Shown here in pieces: positions 1 through 11,889 of a DNA stretch of 64,000 nucleotides. Source of the stretch: Cristatella mucedo (Eukaryota > Bryozoa > Phylactolaemata > Cristatellidae); the NCBI GenBank assembly GCA_009760855.2, contig WPIO01000158.1, forward strand, positions 124,001 to 188,000, written 5' to 3'. The translations under genes were made by a program, and so were the position numbers. The first letter of the stretch is position 1. Each line of letters starts with the position of its first letter. The notes beneath the pieces were generated by a model. The model was not told the DNA's origin. It worked only from the letters and a program-made list of their open reading frames with translations, and ran no database searches.

Positions 1-1897
1 GTGCACGGTCGTACTCACATCAAGGGTCACACACTCGACCAGATTTTCTAATACAACTGCATTTTGTCATTACCAATTATTACCAAATCCTGCTTATCTG
101 ACCACATGCAGGTCTCATTCAATCCATAGTGTGTGTGCCCGCCTTCTCCTCGTCCTCTAAAATCACCTGTGAATCGCAAAACCTCAAGACCTTTGACATC
201 GATGCTGTCCGGGCCAGAATAGCTGCTTCGCCTCTGCTGCTCAGTCTCCCCTCGCCACAACACGACACTAGCTGACATGCTCGACGAGTTTCCACCTCTG
301 ACTAAGAGCACTGTGAGCCTAGCCCAGGCGGCCTATGGTTTACCGCAGACGTTAAACTAGCTAGGCCTACTAAGCGAAAGCTTGAAAAAGCATACAAAAG
401 ATCAGGACTGACTGTCCATTGCATCGACAGGCATACAAGGACTACTGAAGGTCGTACCAATCGATCCTAGCAAAGGCCACATAATTAATATGTCATTAGC
501 CTCAAGTCATGTCCCAGCACCTATCAAAAAAGCTGTAGTCAGGCCAATTCTCAAAAAAGGGACACTATACCAAGAGAACTTGAGCAACTAACACCCAGTC
601 TCCCTTCTACCATTCCTATCAAAGATGCTGGAGCAAGTCGTGGCGGACCAGCTAAACTCATATATTGAAACTTCAAACCTTGCTAGTCAGCTCCAGTCTG
701 GCTTTAAAGCTAACCACTCCTCAGAATCAGCATTGCTTAGAGTGTACAACGACCTACTTAGAAATGCAGTCATGGGTAGAGTATCTCTGCTTGTTTTGCT
801 CGATCTTTCGACTACTTTTGATACTATCGATTACAAAGTTCTTCTAGAGCACCTCTCATCTCGCCTGGACACCACTGGCCCTGCTCTGCAATGGTTCAGA
901 TCGTATCTCGGTGGGAGACTCCAGAGTATTGACGTGAATGGACAAAGATCATCCGTGGTAGCTTTGAAATATGGGGTACCTCAGGGCTCCGTGCTAGGTC
1001 CGGTTCTTTTCACGGTTTATACTCTCCCTCTTGCTGAAGTGATTGCCACGCGCAATCTAGGCTTTCACTTGTATGCGGATGACACTCGGTTGTACCTTTG
1101 CTTTGATCCCTCCCAGCCCTCCAGCATGTCGAATTCTCTCAACTCCCTTGCTGCATGTATTGATGACATCCGAACATGGATGGCAGCAAATTGGTCCATG
1201 CATTTGTGACATCCCGTCTTGACTTCTGTAACTCACTGCTTGCTGGCCTTCCGGCATGTGCAATCACGCGCTTACAGATTGTACAAAACTCAGCAGCTAG
1301 GCTTGTCTGTCATGAGCTTCACAGTTGCCACATCACACCACTTCTCACCGACCTGCACTGGCTACCAGTCAAGCAACGGATTGACTTCAAGGTTTTTTCG
1401 CTCACTTGTAGGTCACTTCATTCTTTGGCTCCAGCCTATCTCTCAGATCTACTCCCCCACCAGGCCAAGCATCGTACCACCTGCTATTCGGAATTCAACA
1501 GGTTACCAATACCTCGTACAAACCTCAAATCCTTTGGAGACCGTGCATTTAATCTGTATGCTCCCAAAGCCTGGAACTCCCTCCCGACCTGCGTCAGAAC
1601 ATCTCCTGACCTGACCACATTTAAAAAGAACTTAAAAACACACCTATTTAGGACAGCATTTAGTGGGTCCCTGTGATTCGTCCTTTATGTGTTTATGCGT
1701 GCTGACACTGCATGCTACCACTAACCACACTTGCATGCTGACCCTGTGCATGTCACCCCTAACCATGTTATTCATGTTGTTTATCAAACATGATATTACT
1801 CACGATTCAATTGCATTTTCCTTTGCAGCAAATGTAAAGTACCTAGAAAGAGATTGAGTTCTCTGAGGGTGCTTTATCAAGTGTATTATTATTATAA
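1..1897 (+). mobile_element. LINE-A copy (L2/CR1-like), cut by window edge
   Basis: Bases 1-350 resemble the end of the endonuclease and the linker of this family (the same text lies on the minus strand at 25259-25713). The RT follows at 625-1190 with DLSTTFD, YGVPQGSVLGP and LYADD motifs. An internal deletion near 1190 fuses MAAN directly to the [19 protein letters not shown] part in another frame. The C-terminal domain runs to 1676 and the 3' UTR to an ATT-repeat tail. Stops and frame breaks make it inactive. Confidence 0.9.
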
Positions 1898-1962
1898 GTA
1901 AAGCACCTAGAAAGAGATAAGTTCTCCGAGAGAACAAATACATTATTATTAATATTATTTTT
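1896..1962 (+). repeat. Second LINE-A 3' tail directly after the first
   Basis: A second, shortened copy of the terminal AAAGCACCTAGAAAGAGAT...TTCTC unit and ATT tail follows the tail of the preceding LINE copy. It is either a tandem insertion or a tail duplication. Confidence 0.6.
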
Positions 1963-2014
1963 ATTCCCTCATACGTGCACACTCATTTCCACAATTTTCA
2001 TGCAACGAAGTCGT

Positions 2015-2275
2015 CTCTCCTGCTCCCGACTGTGGCACATCCTTTCCAACCACTCTGAGAAGCTTCTTCCATACAACTCACTTCCTCGACTGACCATCCT
2101 GACTAAGCTATGCTATGCTTCTCATTTTCTCTTTGCTGTTGAGGTAAAGGCTGTGACAACCATAGGTGAACCGAAAACACTTGGGCTTTGAGGTGCGCAA
2201 TAGAAAACTCTGCAGTGTAACACTCATTCAGTCCTTGTGGCTTTGTAGAGTTACAAATGGAGAAACATTACATTA
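2015..2275 (+). mobile_element. LINE-B 3' fragment
   Basis: Contains the LINE-B 3' end: a GTGGCACATCCTTTCC-like start, a Leu/His-rich remnant, and GTGGCTTTGTAGAGTTAC...ACATTACATTACAT at the end. Strongly decayed compared with the copy at 21692. Confidence 0.7.
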
Positions 2276-2392
2276 CATATGTGCATTAGTGTGTATATGT
2301 ACACATGCACCTGTGCACAGGTCATATGCGACCTGGGTGTCAAGCAGCAGTCAGCTGGTATGGCTAGCACAGACTTCGAAACCAGCTGATGT

Positions 2393-2556
2393 GTAGGTTA
2401 GCTGATTCAACAGCCTCATTTATAAAACGGCAGAAGAGCCTCAACTGCTATCACCACTGCTTGCATTGACCAATAAAGGATCGCCCATTGCAAAACTCAA
2501 ACCCTCGACCTAGGTCGTGGAGAGCGAGCACCTACCTCTGAGTTAAGGCCCAATGG
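2393..2556 (-). mobile_element. SINE-2 copy
   Basis: Reverse complement shows a tRNA-like head with a degraded B box near 2510, a body with the conserved GGTGATAG...AGGCTCTTCTG, and the AGGCTGTTGAATCAGC end. Matches the better copies at 19330 and 44895. Confidence 0.7.
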
Positions 2557-3180
2557 GTAGGAAGATACTGCGGACAGGTTAAGCTCCAGTTAAACTAAAC
2601 TAGTCTGCTGCTCTGCCAACAGCGCTTGCAAAGAGGCCACAGACGACACAAGCTGGAATATTAGGAAGCACCTATGAGCTACCGGTTTAGTTTCTGATGA
2701 CTAATGTCGCATTGGCACGTTTGCAACATGACCATTAATGAAATTTTTTGGCTAAAGAACTGATCAGTAAATAGTCCAGGGATTTAATTCAAGGGATTTG
2801 CCATCCGATCATCATTCAGCAACTTGCAAGTGTCTCTGATTACGACATATGTTATAGCAGTGCTCAGCATCGTCGATGCGAATCAAGATGGCAATGCCAA
2901 TAAGTCAATGCTAAACAATGGCCCTAGAACATATGCCACGACATGCTCACTAAATCTAGCTTGGAGGTTGCACACATCTTCGATGTGCTATCATACAATT
3001 TCATGTATCTGATAACATGAAAACAGCACTGTGCAAAAATGCCGAGCTTACAATACAATACGATCCACTTTGAACGGGCATTTCCAAGCAGCATGCACAA
3101 TTTCCGCTGCAATGTACATGCGGTTGGTGTCGGAAGCCAAATGAAGGGTCTGCTGAGATCGACACTTAGGCACAACAATG
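2557..3180. other. No gene recognised
   Basis: Ordinary mixed-composition DNA downstream of the last found PPM1D exon on the minus strand. I searched it by eye for the missing PP2C motifs (SPEP, GSDGLWN) and saw none. Confidence 0.5.
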
Positions 3181-3444
<264 letters not shown>

Positions 3445-3472
3445 ACCACTAACTATTCGATCGAGCTTCTTT

Positions 3473-3543
3473 TGCAGCAAATGTTAAGTGCTTAGAAAGA
3501 GATTGAGTTCTTTGAGGGCGCTACATCAAATGTATTATTATTA
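3473..3543 (+). mobile_element. Solo LINE-A 3' tail
   Basis: Only the terminal unit GCAAATGTTAAGTGCTTAG...GAGATTGAGTTC and a short ATT tail are present, next to the GA repeat. An extreme 5' truncation. Confidence 0.75.
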
Positions 3544-3544
3544 G

Positions 3545-4335
3545 AGACAGAGAGTGAGACAGGGAGAGAAAGGAGAGACAGAAAGATAAATGGAGGAAAA
3601 AGGAACCGATTGTCACTGATATGAAGGATTACGTACCTGATACATGCATAAAATAACGATGGTTCGAAAGTTCCATAAAACCCAGAAATCAAAACGAAAC
3701 AGCAAACATTGCCTAGTTTTATGAACTCCATGCAAATAAAATGCCACCAGAGGGAAGGGGATTCGTACGAGCAAGCATTATAGGTGGCAAGTGATGCATG
3801 ATGTCACATCGATTTGCCTATTAGGGGTGAAAACAAGCAAACAAACTTGATTGCAGGTCTCTAATAGTTTGCAATAGCCGTAATTTGCAAAAAATGTCTA
3901 GCTGAAGAGACATCATTATAAAAAGATGTTTTTTCAATATGAAAACTATTGGCCGTGTCAAAATTGCATCCCAGCGATTGTGTTGGCCACTTCTTTAGGA
4001 ATGGCTAAAGTGTGATACAGTTTTGGAAATCAAGGTTTGTCACCGGCCATCCTGGCTCGAAACTATACAAGAAACCGATGATGTAGCAGGAACAAAAACC
4101 GTCCTAGCTCTCTTACTTTTAGATAAACCCAGAACCTTAGAACCATTTAAACTCCCACAAAGCCTTGGCTCACCAAGCTCACTGAAATTGCAGGTAATAA
4201 TAAGTCGTTCGTGTTGAGATTATGAGAAGGAAGTGTAATTTTATAGGAGCATATCAAGCACAACGTGAGTCAAAACTTATGAAACCATTTCAAAGGGTCA
4301 GTTCATTTCTCCTTTATCAAAAAGCACCGTTGATT
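3545..4335. other. No gene recognised
   Basis: AT-leaning sequence with a short purine-rich stretch at 3545-3600. No motif or repeat family recognised. Confidence 0.5.
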
Positions 4336-5306
4336 AATAACAATAATAATAATAATGCACTTGATAAAGCGCCCTCAGAGAACTCAAATCTCTCTCTAGG
4401 CGCTTTACATTTGCTGCAAAGGGAAATGCAATTGAATGGTGAGTAAAATCATGCTTGACAAACAAACAAAATGAATAACATGGTTAGGGGTGACATGCAC
4501 AGGGTCAGCATGCAAGTGTGGTTAGTGGTAGCATGCAGTGTCAGCACGCATAAGCACATAAAGGACGAATGACAGGGACCCACTAAATGCTGTCCTAAAT
4601 AGGTGTGTTTTTAAGTTCTTTTTAAATGTGGTCAGGTCAGGGGATGTTCTGACGCAGGTCGGGAGGGAGTTCCAGGCTTTGGGAGCATACCAACTAAATG
4701 CACGGTCTCCAAAGGATTTAAGGTTTGTATGAGGTATTTCTAGACTGTTGGATTCCGAAAAGCGGGTGGTACGATGCTTGGCCTGGTGGGGGAGTAGATC
4801 TGAGAGATAGGCTGGAGCCAAAGAATGAAGTGACCTAAAAGTGAGAGACAAAACCTTGAAGTCAATCCGTTGCTTGACTGGTAGCCATTGCAGGTCGGCG
4901 AGAAGTGGAGTGATGTGGCAACTGAGCCGCTCGCGACAGACAAGCCTAGCTGCGGAGTTTTGCACCAGCTGCAATCGCCTGATCGCACATGCCGGTAGGC
5001 CAGCGAGCAGTGAGTTGCAGAAGTCGAGACGGGATGTCACGAATGCATGGACCAACTTAGATGTGGTATCCTTATCTAAACAAGCCCGAATTTTAGCAAT
5101 GTTATGAAGCTGAAAATAGGCAGATTTGCCTGTGGAGCTGATATGGTCGTCTAACGAGAGGTCGCTTTGGAATATGACACCTAGATTTCGAGCTGATTCA
5201 ACTGGAGATATGCTGGCAGAGCAAATTTTGAGAGACAGCCTTTCCAATTTGTGAATCACACTGGGTTTGCCCATAACTAGTAAGTTAGTTTTATCGTCAT
5301 TTATAC
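4336..5306 (-). mobile_element. LINE-A copy, 5' truncated in RT
   Basis: Reads from RT motif D (DDKTNLLVMGKPSV) and motif E (RNLGVIFQSDLSLDDHISS) through the C-terminal domain ([20 protein letters not shown] ... [20 protein letters not shown]) to FSGSL, then the 3' UTR and an ATT-repeat tail at 4336-4357. The truncated frame is otherwise intact, which suggests a fairly recent insertion. Confidence 0.93.
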
Positions 5307-5377
5307 CGACATGCATTCCTTGAATCACTTGACACCACATCTGCCCGACGGTTACTTATGTGAGACACACTGTCCGT

Positions 5378-5465
5378 GTGTCCTTAATAATAATAATAAT
5401 AATAATAATGCACTTGATAAAGCGCCCTCAGAGAACTCAATCTCTTTCTAGGCGCTTTACATTTG
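5378..5465 (-). mobile_element. Solo LINE-A 3' tail
   Basis: ATT-repeat tail plus the last about 60 bp of LINE-A only. It lies within 100 bp of the 5' end of the preceding copy, in the same orientation. Confidence 0.85.
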
Positions 5466-6044
5466 GCTACACGAGCCCAGCTCCAGCCCCCTCCCAGCTT
5501 ACGGCCATGGTCACCGTTTGCATAGGGCAGCAGTCAAGCTATCTTGCAAAACAGGTCATGGCAGCCACCACATTTACATCTGCAACAATGGCCGCTTGTG
5601 GCTAATATTAGCACGTACCACTAGCTGGCAGCACTGCATCGGTACAGGGCACCAGCAATGGGCAATACCAGGGATGGACGAGAGCAACTAGCAAGATCTG
5701 ACAGAGATCTGACTTTTGCACGTGCTGATGCCAGTCATTAGCAGAGTGGTCGCTCAACGTGCCTGCATCCTCTCAGCCGGCCGTCCGGCACGTAAGGCCG
5801 CTCGGGTAGCCACCAGCAACGCTATCAGCTGCGCTAGCCTTCGGCGCAGGAAAGACGGGAAGGAATCGGCAACCGCATCAGCGCTGCTGCAGCTGCTGCC
5901 CTGCTGCTTGCAGCAGAAAAGTCGGGAAATTACACCGAAGCTTGCTTGCACTCGAGCACGCCTGAATGGCGGCTGCCGGTAGCAGCCTCGGCCGCCGTGC
6001 CATGACGGCTTCTTTGGCTGATGCACGCACGTGCACGCACTCAC

Positions 6045-6225
6045 CGAGCGCCCTCGAGACGGCCAAGAAAGGCACTCGGTCGACCTTTGAGCTGCGCCTG
6101 ACGGTGCCCCCGTTGACAGCGCTTGGCCGCATCCAGACGACGCGGTCGATGCCGGCCTTTGTGGCCACCGAGCCTCCGCAACGTTCAATCCGTGCCCGCT
6201 CTTCTGGGCAGCAGGGCTTGTGATC
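6045..6225 (-). CDS. PPM1D: PPM1D/WIP1-like PP2C phosphatase, coding exon 3 (last one found)
   Basis: 181-nt exon, phase 0 in and phase 1 out: acceptor GGTAG|GATCAC, donor CTCG|GTGAGT. It reads DHKPCCPEERARIERCGGSV, then AGIDRVVWMRPSAVNGGTVR, RSSKVDRVPFLAVSRAL. The DHKP...ER.RIE..GG and PFLAVSRALG segments are PP2C motifs. The basic loop RVVW.RP...N.G.VRRS is a WIP1-specific insertion that binds phospho-substrates in the vertebrate enzyme (family knowledge). The next exon should carry the SPEP and GSDGLWN motifs. I found no such peptide on the minus strand between 1 and 6040, so the gene probably continues left of the window. The neighbouring sequence at 5466-6040 is GC-rich but unrecognised. 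Confidence 0.9.
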
Positions 6226-6459
6226 CTACCAAAGTGCAACCGAGGGCTAGATGGACGACAGTTGCAGAGGGCCGATTTCGACACGAGCCTCTCCCTGCCT
6301 GCGCCGAACGACAACAACTCGGCCGACGTTGCCGCACCGCTGGCTCGGTAATAGGCAGCTAGTCAGAGGCAGCAAACATAAAGCGACCAATGGGGTACAC
6401 TACAGACAATAAGCTGGCTGCCACATCGGCTCGGTCCTCAGGAGGGAGGCATGCATCAA

Positions 6460-6577
6460 ATAATAATAATAATAATAATAATAATAGTACACTTGATAAA
6501 GCGCCCTGCACTCAATCTCTTTCTAGGCGCTTTACATTTGCCGCAAAGCGAAACACGATTGAATGGTGAGTGGTAGC
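6460..6577 (-). mobile_element. Solo LINE-A 3' end
   Basis: ATT tail and terminal 100 bp of LINE-A with a small deletion in the GCGCCCT...CAATCTC unit. It lies in intron 2 of the PPM1D-like gene. Confidence 0.85.
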
Positions 6578-6579
6578 AA

Positions 6580-6724
6580 AGGCCGTGATGGCACACTAGG
6601 TAAGGCAGTTGCTTTTGATTCCTGCCGTGGGTGATACTTTATCACCACTGCAAGCGATGGTGATAGCCGTAAAGGTTCTTCTGTCGCTATACAAAAAGAG
6701 GCTGTTTAATCAGCTAGGATTTAT
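6580..6724 (+). mobile_element. SINE-2 copy
   Basis: Starts GGCCGTGATGGCACACTAGG (A-box side), lacks part of the B box, then GATGGTGATAGCCGTAAAGG and AGAGGCTGTTTAATCAGC. It abuts the solo LINE-A tail. Confidence 0.8.
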
Positions 6725-6837
6725 ATATTTAAAGGCAGAGAGGAACGCAGACAACGCGGCCTGATCGCACTAACAGCGGACCCCTCTGCCAGCTCACAGG
6801 AGCTTCACGAATCTACCAATCAGCAGCACATCGAAAG

Positions 6838-6997
6838 ATAATATATAATTCATTTGTATAGTGCCCTAAGAGAACTTAATCTCTATTCAAAAGCTTTACG
6901 TATGCCACAGGGCTCGAGCCCAGGAACCTCGGCCATCAAATGCATTCATCTTAACCTTAGTTAGAGGCGAGCACCTTAACTACTGGGCCAAACCAGA
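6838..6997 (-). mobile_element. SINE-1 copy
   Basis: In reverse complement: a degraded tRNA-like head, the B box GGGCTCGAGCCC, then the LINE-like 3' unit ending in AATGAATTATATAT. Inserted in intron 2 of the PPM1D-like gene. Confidence 0.8.
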
Positions 6998-8944
6998 GTG
7001 GCAAAATATGCATACTTTCTCAAGGAAATCTAGACGAAGCACATCGAGTGCCATAAAGTCTATTTCAGTGCACCAATGGGAAAACAATGCAGCTCTCGAA
7101 GCCAAGGCTGCACGAACATCAGCACAGCTCTTGGATATTCTTGAAGCCGAATCGATGCATAGTAGCAGTGCATGCCCAAGTGAGACTTCACAACTCCGCC
7201 AACGTAACAGTGTGCATTGACACGGCTAGAAGTAAGAACTGGCAGTTAAGTGCTTGCTCTGCCACTGAGCACTTTCTTGTGGACTGCACTGCACGTAAGC
7301 CACGACTGCAGAGCCTCTGCCGCCACCCCTCTGTCACCACCAACAGCTAGTCTTGGCCCAGGGGTTACCCTACCCTAAGTTCCAATAAAAGGCACGTCTA
7401 GCGTGACCGTGGAGCTAGAGCCACAAACACGGCGGTTTAGGCACCACCGCGCATCCGAGTTCAGAGCACGCTCGCCAGCTGCTGCCTGCAGCTGGAAAGC
7501 GATCCGATTGGGGCTGCCGGTGCCTGAGGGGCTCGCTCAGCTGGCGTAGAGCAGCAGCGGAAGCAGCAGCCGAAGCTGCTCTCTTTTGTTGCTGCATTTG
7601 GCATCTCGTTCAGCTTTGTGGGTGCTACACCCACATACGTTCCGAATGAAATTAGCAAAGAAATTATGAGACAAAGAAGCATAGAGAGAGGTAAAAGGCA
7701 AACAACACTTCAAGTGCCAACATTCAACCACATCCTGCAGGAAAGGACTATAAATCCCTCCGTGGATGCACGACCAGAGAGTGCAGAGGCTGCAACCCAC
7801 AGCCAATAGACAGCACCACGTGCAAAATGTGCGATCGCATGACGGCATGACAAGACACCGCAAGACACCAAAAAATTATAACATTAATAGTGTCCGGTCG
7901 AGGCGCATGCTACAAACGGTCGAGGTACATGCTACAAGTGAGCTTGCCAATATATGTACCCCGATGAGTAGTTTTCTTTTTCAAAAATAAGGCAAGAGGC
8001 AGCAGCCATCAGGGAGGCAGTACGGCAAGCGAATTGGAACAGCCCATATCCGGATGTGAGTATACATACTGATGCAGCTTCCCTGCGGAAAACTTTTGGG
8101 CAGAACCACGATTTTGCCAACCAATATCCAGGGATGCTGCCCGCGTGAGGGGCGTGCATTTTCCGGCGGGGGGGGGGGGGGGGTCGGCATAGGCTTCAGC
8201 CACACCCATGTCGTTGGACCACCTCGACGTGCCATTGTCTGAAATAAGCATTGCTTGTATTGGGAGGACGTGGCACCAAAAAATGAACTAGGATTGATGG
8301 GACCGTCAATCTAGGAGCCTGTCTCTGGCTCGCTTGCAATGCAATCGAGCTCGCTCGAACCCAGCGAGCCTCTACCCACATTTCATCAGCCTTCTTCCTC
8401 CTGATTCGCCTTTTCAGTGGACTGACTGTTTCACATCGAAAAGTCAAGCAGCAGAAGACCACCACGACGTCTCACGCAACCTCAGTTTCCGTAACTGCAA
8501 AACTGCACCCGCCGATGAGACGGCTCCAATAGCTGAGCTAGCTACCATGACATATGGTTGTGGGGCCGTGAGTTTAAAACGATTGAGCCGCAGCAGCACG
8601 AATATGTCTTGCGTAAAAACAAGCCAGCCACATCAGTACTATTGTTTGCCTCTAATGCAGCCCAGCCACAAGAGGCACGGTGGAGAAAGCAACTCCTTAT
8701 TAGAGATTTCTGCATTGACCAGTTAGTGCACACCACTGAAAAATGGGAGACATGTAACGGTTGCCATAAAGCATTGCAACCATTGCACATGTTCAATGTC
8801 TCGATACATTATCTGTAGATGCCGGCGACGTAGCCATCTTTCAATGCATCCTAGTAAGACAAGGTGCCAGTAAAGTAAGGCAATGTGCCAAAATGGCAGC
8901 ACAGTAGTGTACTTATAACGTTTGCAGCACGATTGGGCTAAATT
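6998..8944. other. Intronic sequence without recognised features
   Basis: Part of intron 2 of the PPM1D-like gene. It holds a pure G run at about 8167-8183 and two near-tandem 22-bp units at about 7896-7940 (GGTCGAGG.GCATGCTACAA type). No coding signal found. Confidence 0.5.
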
Positions 8945-9395
8945 TCTTAAAACTTTTATTTGGACAGTGGTACAATGCAAGCACGATTAGGAAGTATTTG
9001 GTATAGGTAGGCTGGAGAAAAAGCATGAAGGAGTTTAAAAGTGAGTGACAGAACTTTGAAGTCGATATGCTGCTTGATGGGGAGCCAGAGCAGGTCGGTG
9101 AGAAGCAGCGCAATGTGGCAGTTTCGAGAGTCATAACAGACAAGCCTAGCAGCAGTTTTGCACTAACTGTAAGTGCCTTATTACACGGGCAGAAAGACCT
9201 GCAGTAGTGAGTTGCAGAAATCCAGAGAGGATGTCACAGATCCATCAACCTGCTTGGCTGTGGTATCCTTGTATATTCAGGCCTGAGTGTTTACAATGGT
9301 ATATAACTGAAAAGAGGCAGACTTGACTTCGGACCTGAAGCAGTCATCTAGTGAAAGGTCAATTTGGAACATGACACCCAGATTTCGTGCAGATG
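8945..9395 (-). mobile_element. Decayed LINE-A-like fragment
   Basis: The reverse complement matches the LINE-A C-terminal region (the [10 protein letters not shown] to LTFRSL part) with many changes. It meets an opposite-strand fragment at about 9395. Confidence 0.75.
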
Positions 9396-9805
9396 CCTTT
9401 AGGTCACTTCAGTCTCCCCTACTCTGGCCTACCTATCCATAATACCTCCTAATCAGGCTTTGCATCGCACCTCCCACTCTTCTGCTCAAGTCGTTTAACT
9501 GTGCCTCCTACCAACCTCAATCCTGTACCTTCATTTCGTATGCTTTCAAAGCTTGGAGCTCACAACCGACTAGCATCACAATATCCTCTCACTTGACGAC
9601 ATTCAAAAAAAAAGAAGCTACAAATCCATTTGTTCTCTAAAGCATCTGCTCCGACCAAGTGAATTGTCCTTTGTATTTATGTGAGCCGATACTGCGCATG
9701 TTATCACAAACCAATAGGCACATCACCTTTACAGCACGTCCCCTTTACAGGGTAGAAAGGGATTCAGGTCTCTGAGGGTCTTGAATAACTTATTATTATT
9801 ATTGT
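9396..9805 (+). mobile_element. Decayed LINE-A-like 3' end
   Basis: Plus-strand continuation from the FRSLQ..LAYLS part through the C-terminus and 3' UTR to a TTATTATTATTATTG tail. With the preceding entry it forms a head-to-head inverted pair. Confidence 0.7.
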
Positions 9806-11713
9806 TAAGGTAAACACTCTCTGCACTAATAAAGCTCAACATCGAACCAAGGTTAGCACTGACAAGAGTTAGTAGCAAGACCCATACAACCGTTAAGGGC
9901 TCAACTCTCCTACCAATCTGCTTCAGCTATGGCAGCAGGGATAATTTTTGTTTTGATAACTAGAGAATGGCCAAAATCCGTCTGCTGCATAGCTGAATGT
10001 AAAAAAGTTTGCCTCGAACCAAGAATGATTCCGTAATAAAAGTAAAGTAAAGGTTAGCTGATCAGCCGCTATCACCCTGCTTGCAGTGGGCAATACAGAA
10101 TTGCATGCTGCAGGATTCGAACACACGACCTAGGTCATTAAGTATGAGCACCATTGTTCCTGGTTAACAGACATCCTGCGTACTCCTGCTTTTCAGGCCC
10201 ACAGGCTCGATCAATTGAGCTATCGAGCCTACCATTCAATAGCAGTCAACAATTGTGCTTTAAGCCTTGGATTTAGTTTCCATTGCTACGCCAGAGCCAA
10301 ATCCTGTACTGCCCGAATGCATATCGTGTTTTTGTTATGCGTTCAGCAGCAGCAGCTTTGATGTCACGTGGTGAGACAGGATCAGATTTGCAAGCAGCCA
10401 GCCCACCTGTCAGCACTATTGGCCTGTATAACGAACAGGCCAGCTAGCCGGCACTTGCCGGACAGGCACTAGCCGGAAAGGTTTGAAACTTCTGGCAGCC
10501 ATAATGAATCCACTGTAGCTATTATACAATTGACCATTGCTCTCAGGAAAAACATTCGCATTCCACACTTTATTTTGCCCACATACTTCTGCAGTACAAA
10601 CTGGAGTACCGGCAGCCGCACCGGAGAAGGTCGGTCAATGACTGCAGGTCTCACCATCCATGTTACGGGGAGAAGGGGGAAGGGGCTGTCCAGAATACAC
10701 GTCAGTTACTTACGTGTGTGCAACAGTGAGTTTTATTTACCACACTGTTTAACACCATTTTTTTTTTACAATCCAGGCACCAGCAGTGTTGTCAAACGGC
10801 ATGATGTTACTAATGTAGTGTGCAGCTTCCACGTGGGGTAAGAACTAGGCTATAAATACAGCACTCATAAACTGTGCTAGTCTCAGCCGACGCAAAACGA
10901 ACACGGGTGACCCCAGACACTTTATCACGGCTAGCGACTTGTAGTGTTTGCATCAATGCACGTAGGTGTGGAAACAGTAGCTGAGCATGGCAGCAACGAA
11001 GACCTTAACATTACAAGTCGATATCCAAAAAGTAGACAAGTCTATTTGACAGCAATGGAGGTTACGGGCATTCAACAGCAGTCACGACGTATACCAACGG
11101 CTCTGAAGCCTAGAGCTCAAATACCGATGCCAACTCCGGAAGCACAACTGACTGCCTTTTGTATACCGTCGGCTTTTATGCGGCCTCGGCCATAGAATAT
11201 CGCATAACCGATTCCAAGCCGTTACAATTCAGGAACGGCGACTAATGAATATCCGTCGTCTGATTTAGGGTGCTCTGGCTGATTTAGGGTGCCGCTGTTA
11301 CAATCCACAGACAGCTGGACGAGGTTGTTCAATGGTGGCAGATGGTTCTCAAGGTTAGCTAGTACAGCCTGTCCATTTATTTATACACATCAGTGGTTTG
11401 CAGGTATGCCGAGGCCACCGTGAGTTTGGTAGCAAACACACTTACTGCTAAAATATTTATTAGTTTTAATAGGAATTAGGCGCCGAGCTGAAACCATTAA
11501 GTCTGCTACAGTCAGGGACCAGAGAAAGTATCTACTCGACTTACTCGAGTCAAGGCAAGAGGAGGATCACTCCCAAGAGTGGTTCTCAGCAGCGCAGCTT
11601 GACACAGCAAGACATGACCCAATCCCAGAAATCCGACGGGCACTGCAAGCTAGACTGCTAAACACGTGCCTCAATAGAAGCAGTGGTGAACAACACAAAG
11701 CGAGACCACTTAC
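9806..11713. other. Intron 2 remainder, one SINE only
   Basis: Apart from the SINE-2 copy at 10051-10166 no gene or repeat family is recognised. A frame at about 9970 on the minus strand gives ADGFWP, which superficially recalls the PP2C SDGLWN motif but lies in the wrong exon order. Confidence 0.5.
10051..10166 (-). mobile_element. SINE-2 fragment
   Basis: The reverse complement has the tRNA-like head with B-box-like GTTCGAATCCTG and the CAAG..GGTGATAGCGG body; the tail is short. Confidence 0.65.
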
Positions 11714-11889
11714 CTGTGTCACCTTGAGTCCTTGAAATGGACCAACACCCAGACCACCATCTTGTATACCAAGCACTATGGCAGAATCACCGACATGGCC
11801 GATGTACAGCTTGCCTCGCATAAGGAAAGCGACCGTGGCAGTTGTACCAGCAGTGCTGGGCTGGCCATTTGCAGTCCGTGGCCACTTGG
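11714..11889 (-). CDS. PPM1D: PPM1D/WIP1-like PP2C phosphatase, coding exon 2
   Basis: Central catalytic exon, 176 nt. The acceptor TTGTAG|CC at 11890/11889 and the donor CAG|GTAAGT at 11714/11713 are both good consensus sites. The exon begins with two bases of a split codon and ends on a codon boundary, so it fits exons 1 and 3. The peptide holds KWPRTANGQPSTAGTTATVA, then LYIGHVGDSAIVLGIQDG and LKVTQ. These correspond to the PP2C core strands GTTA and HVGDS; the VLGIQD segment is characteristic of PPM1D. Introns of about 2.2 kb and 5.5 kb flank it. No stop or frameshift is seen. Confidence 0.92.

Noticed and set aside
9923-10126. ADGFWP on the minus strand as a PP2C SDGLWN exon
   Set aside because: It lies between exons 2 and 3, whereas this motif must follow exon 3; the surrounding residues do not fit.
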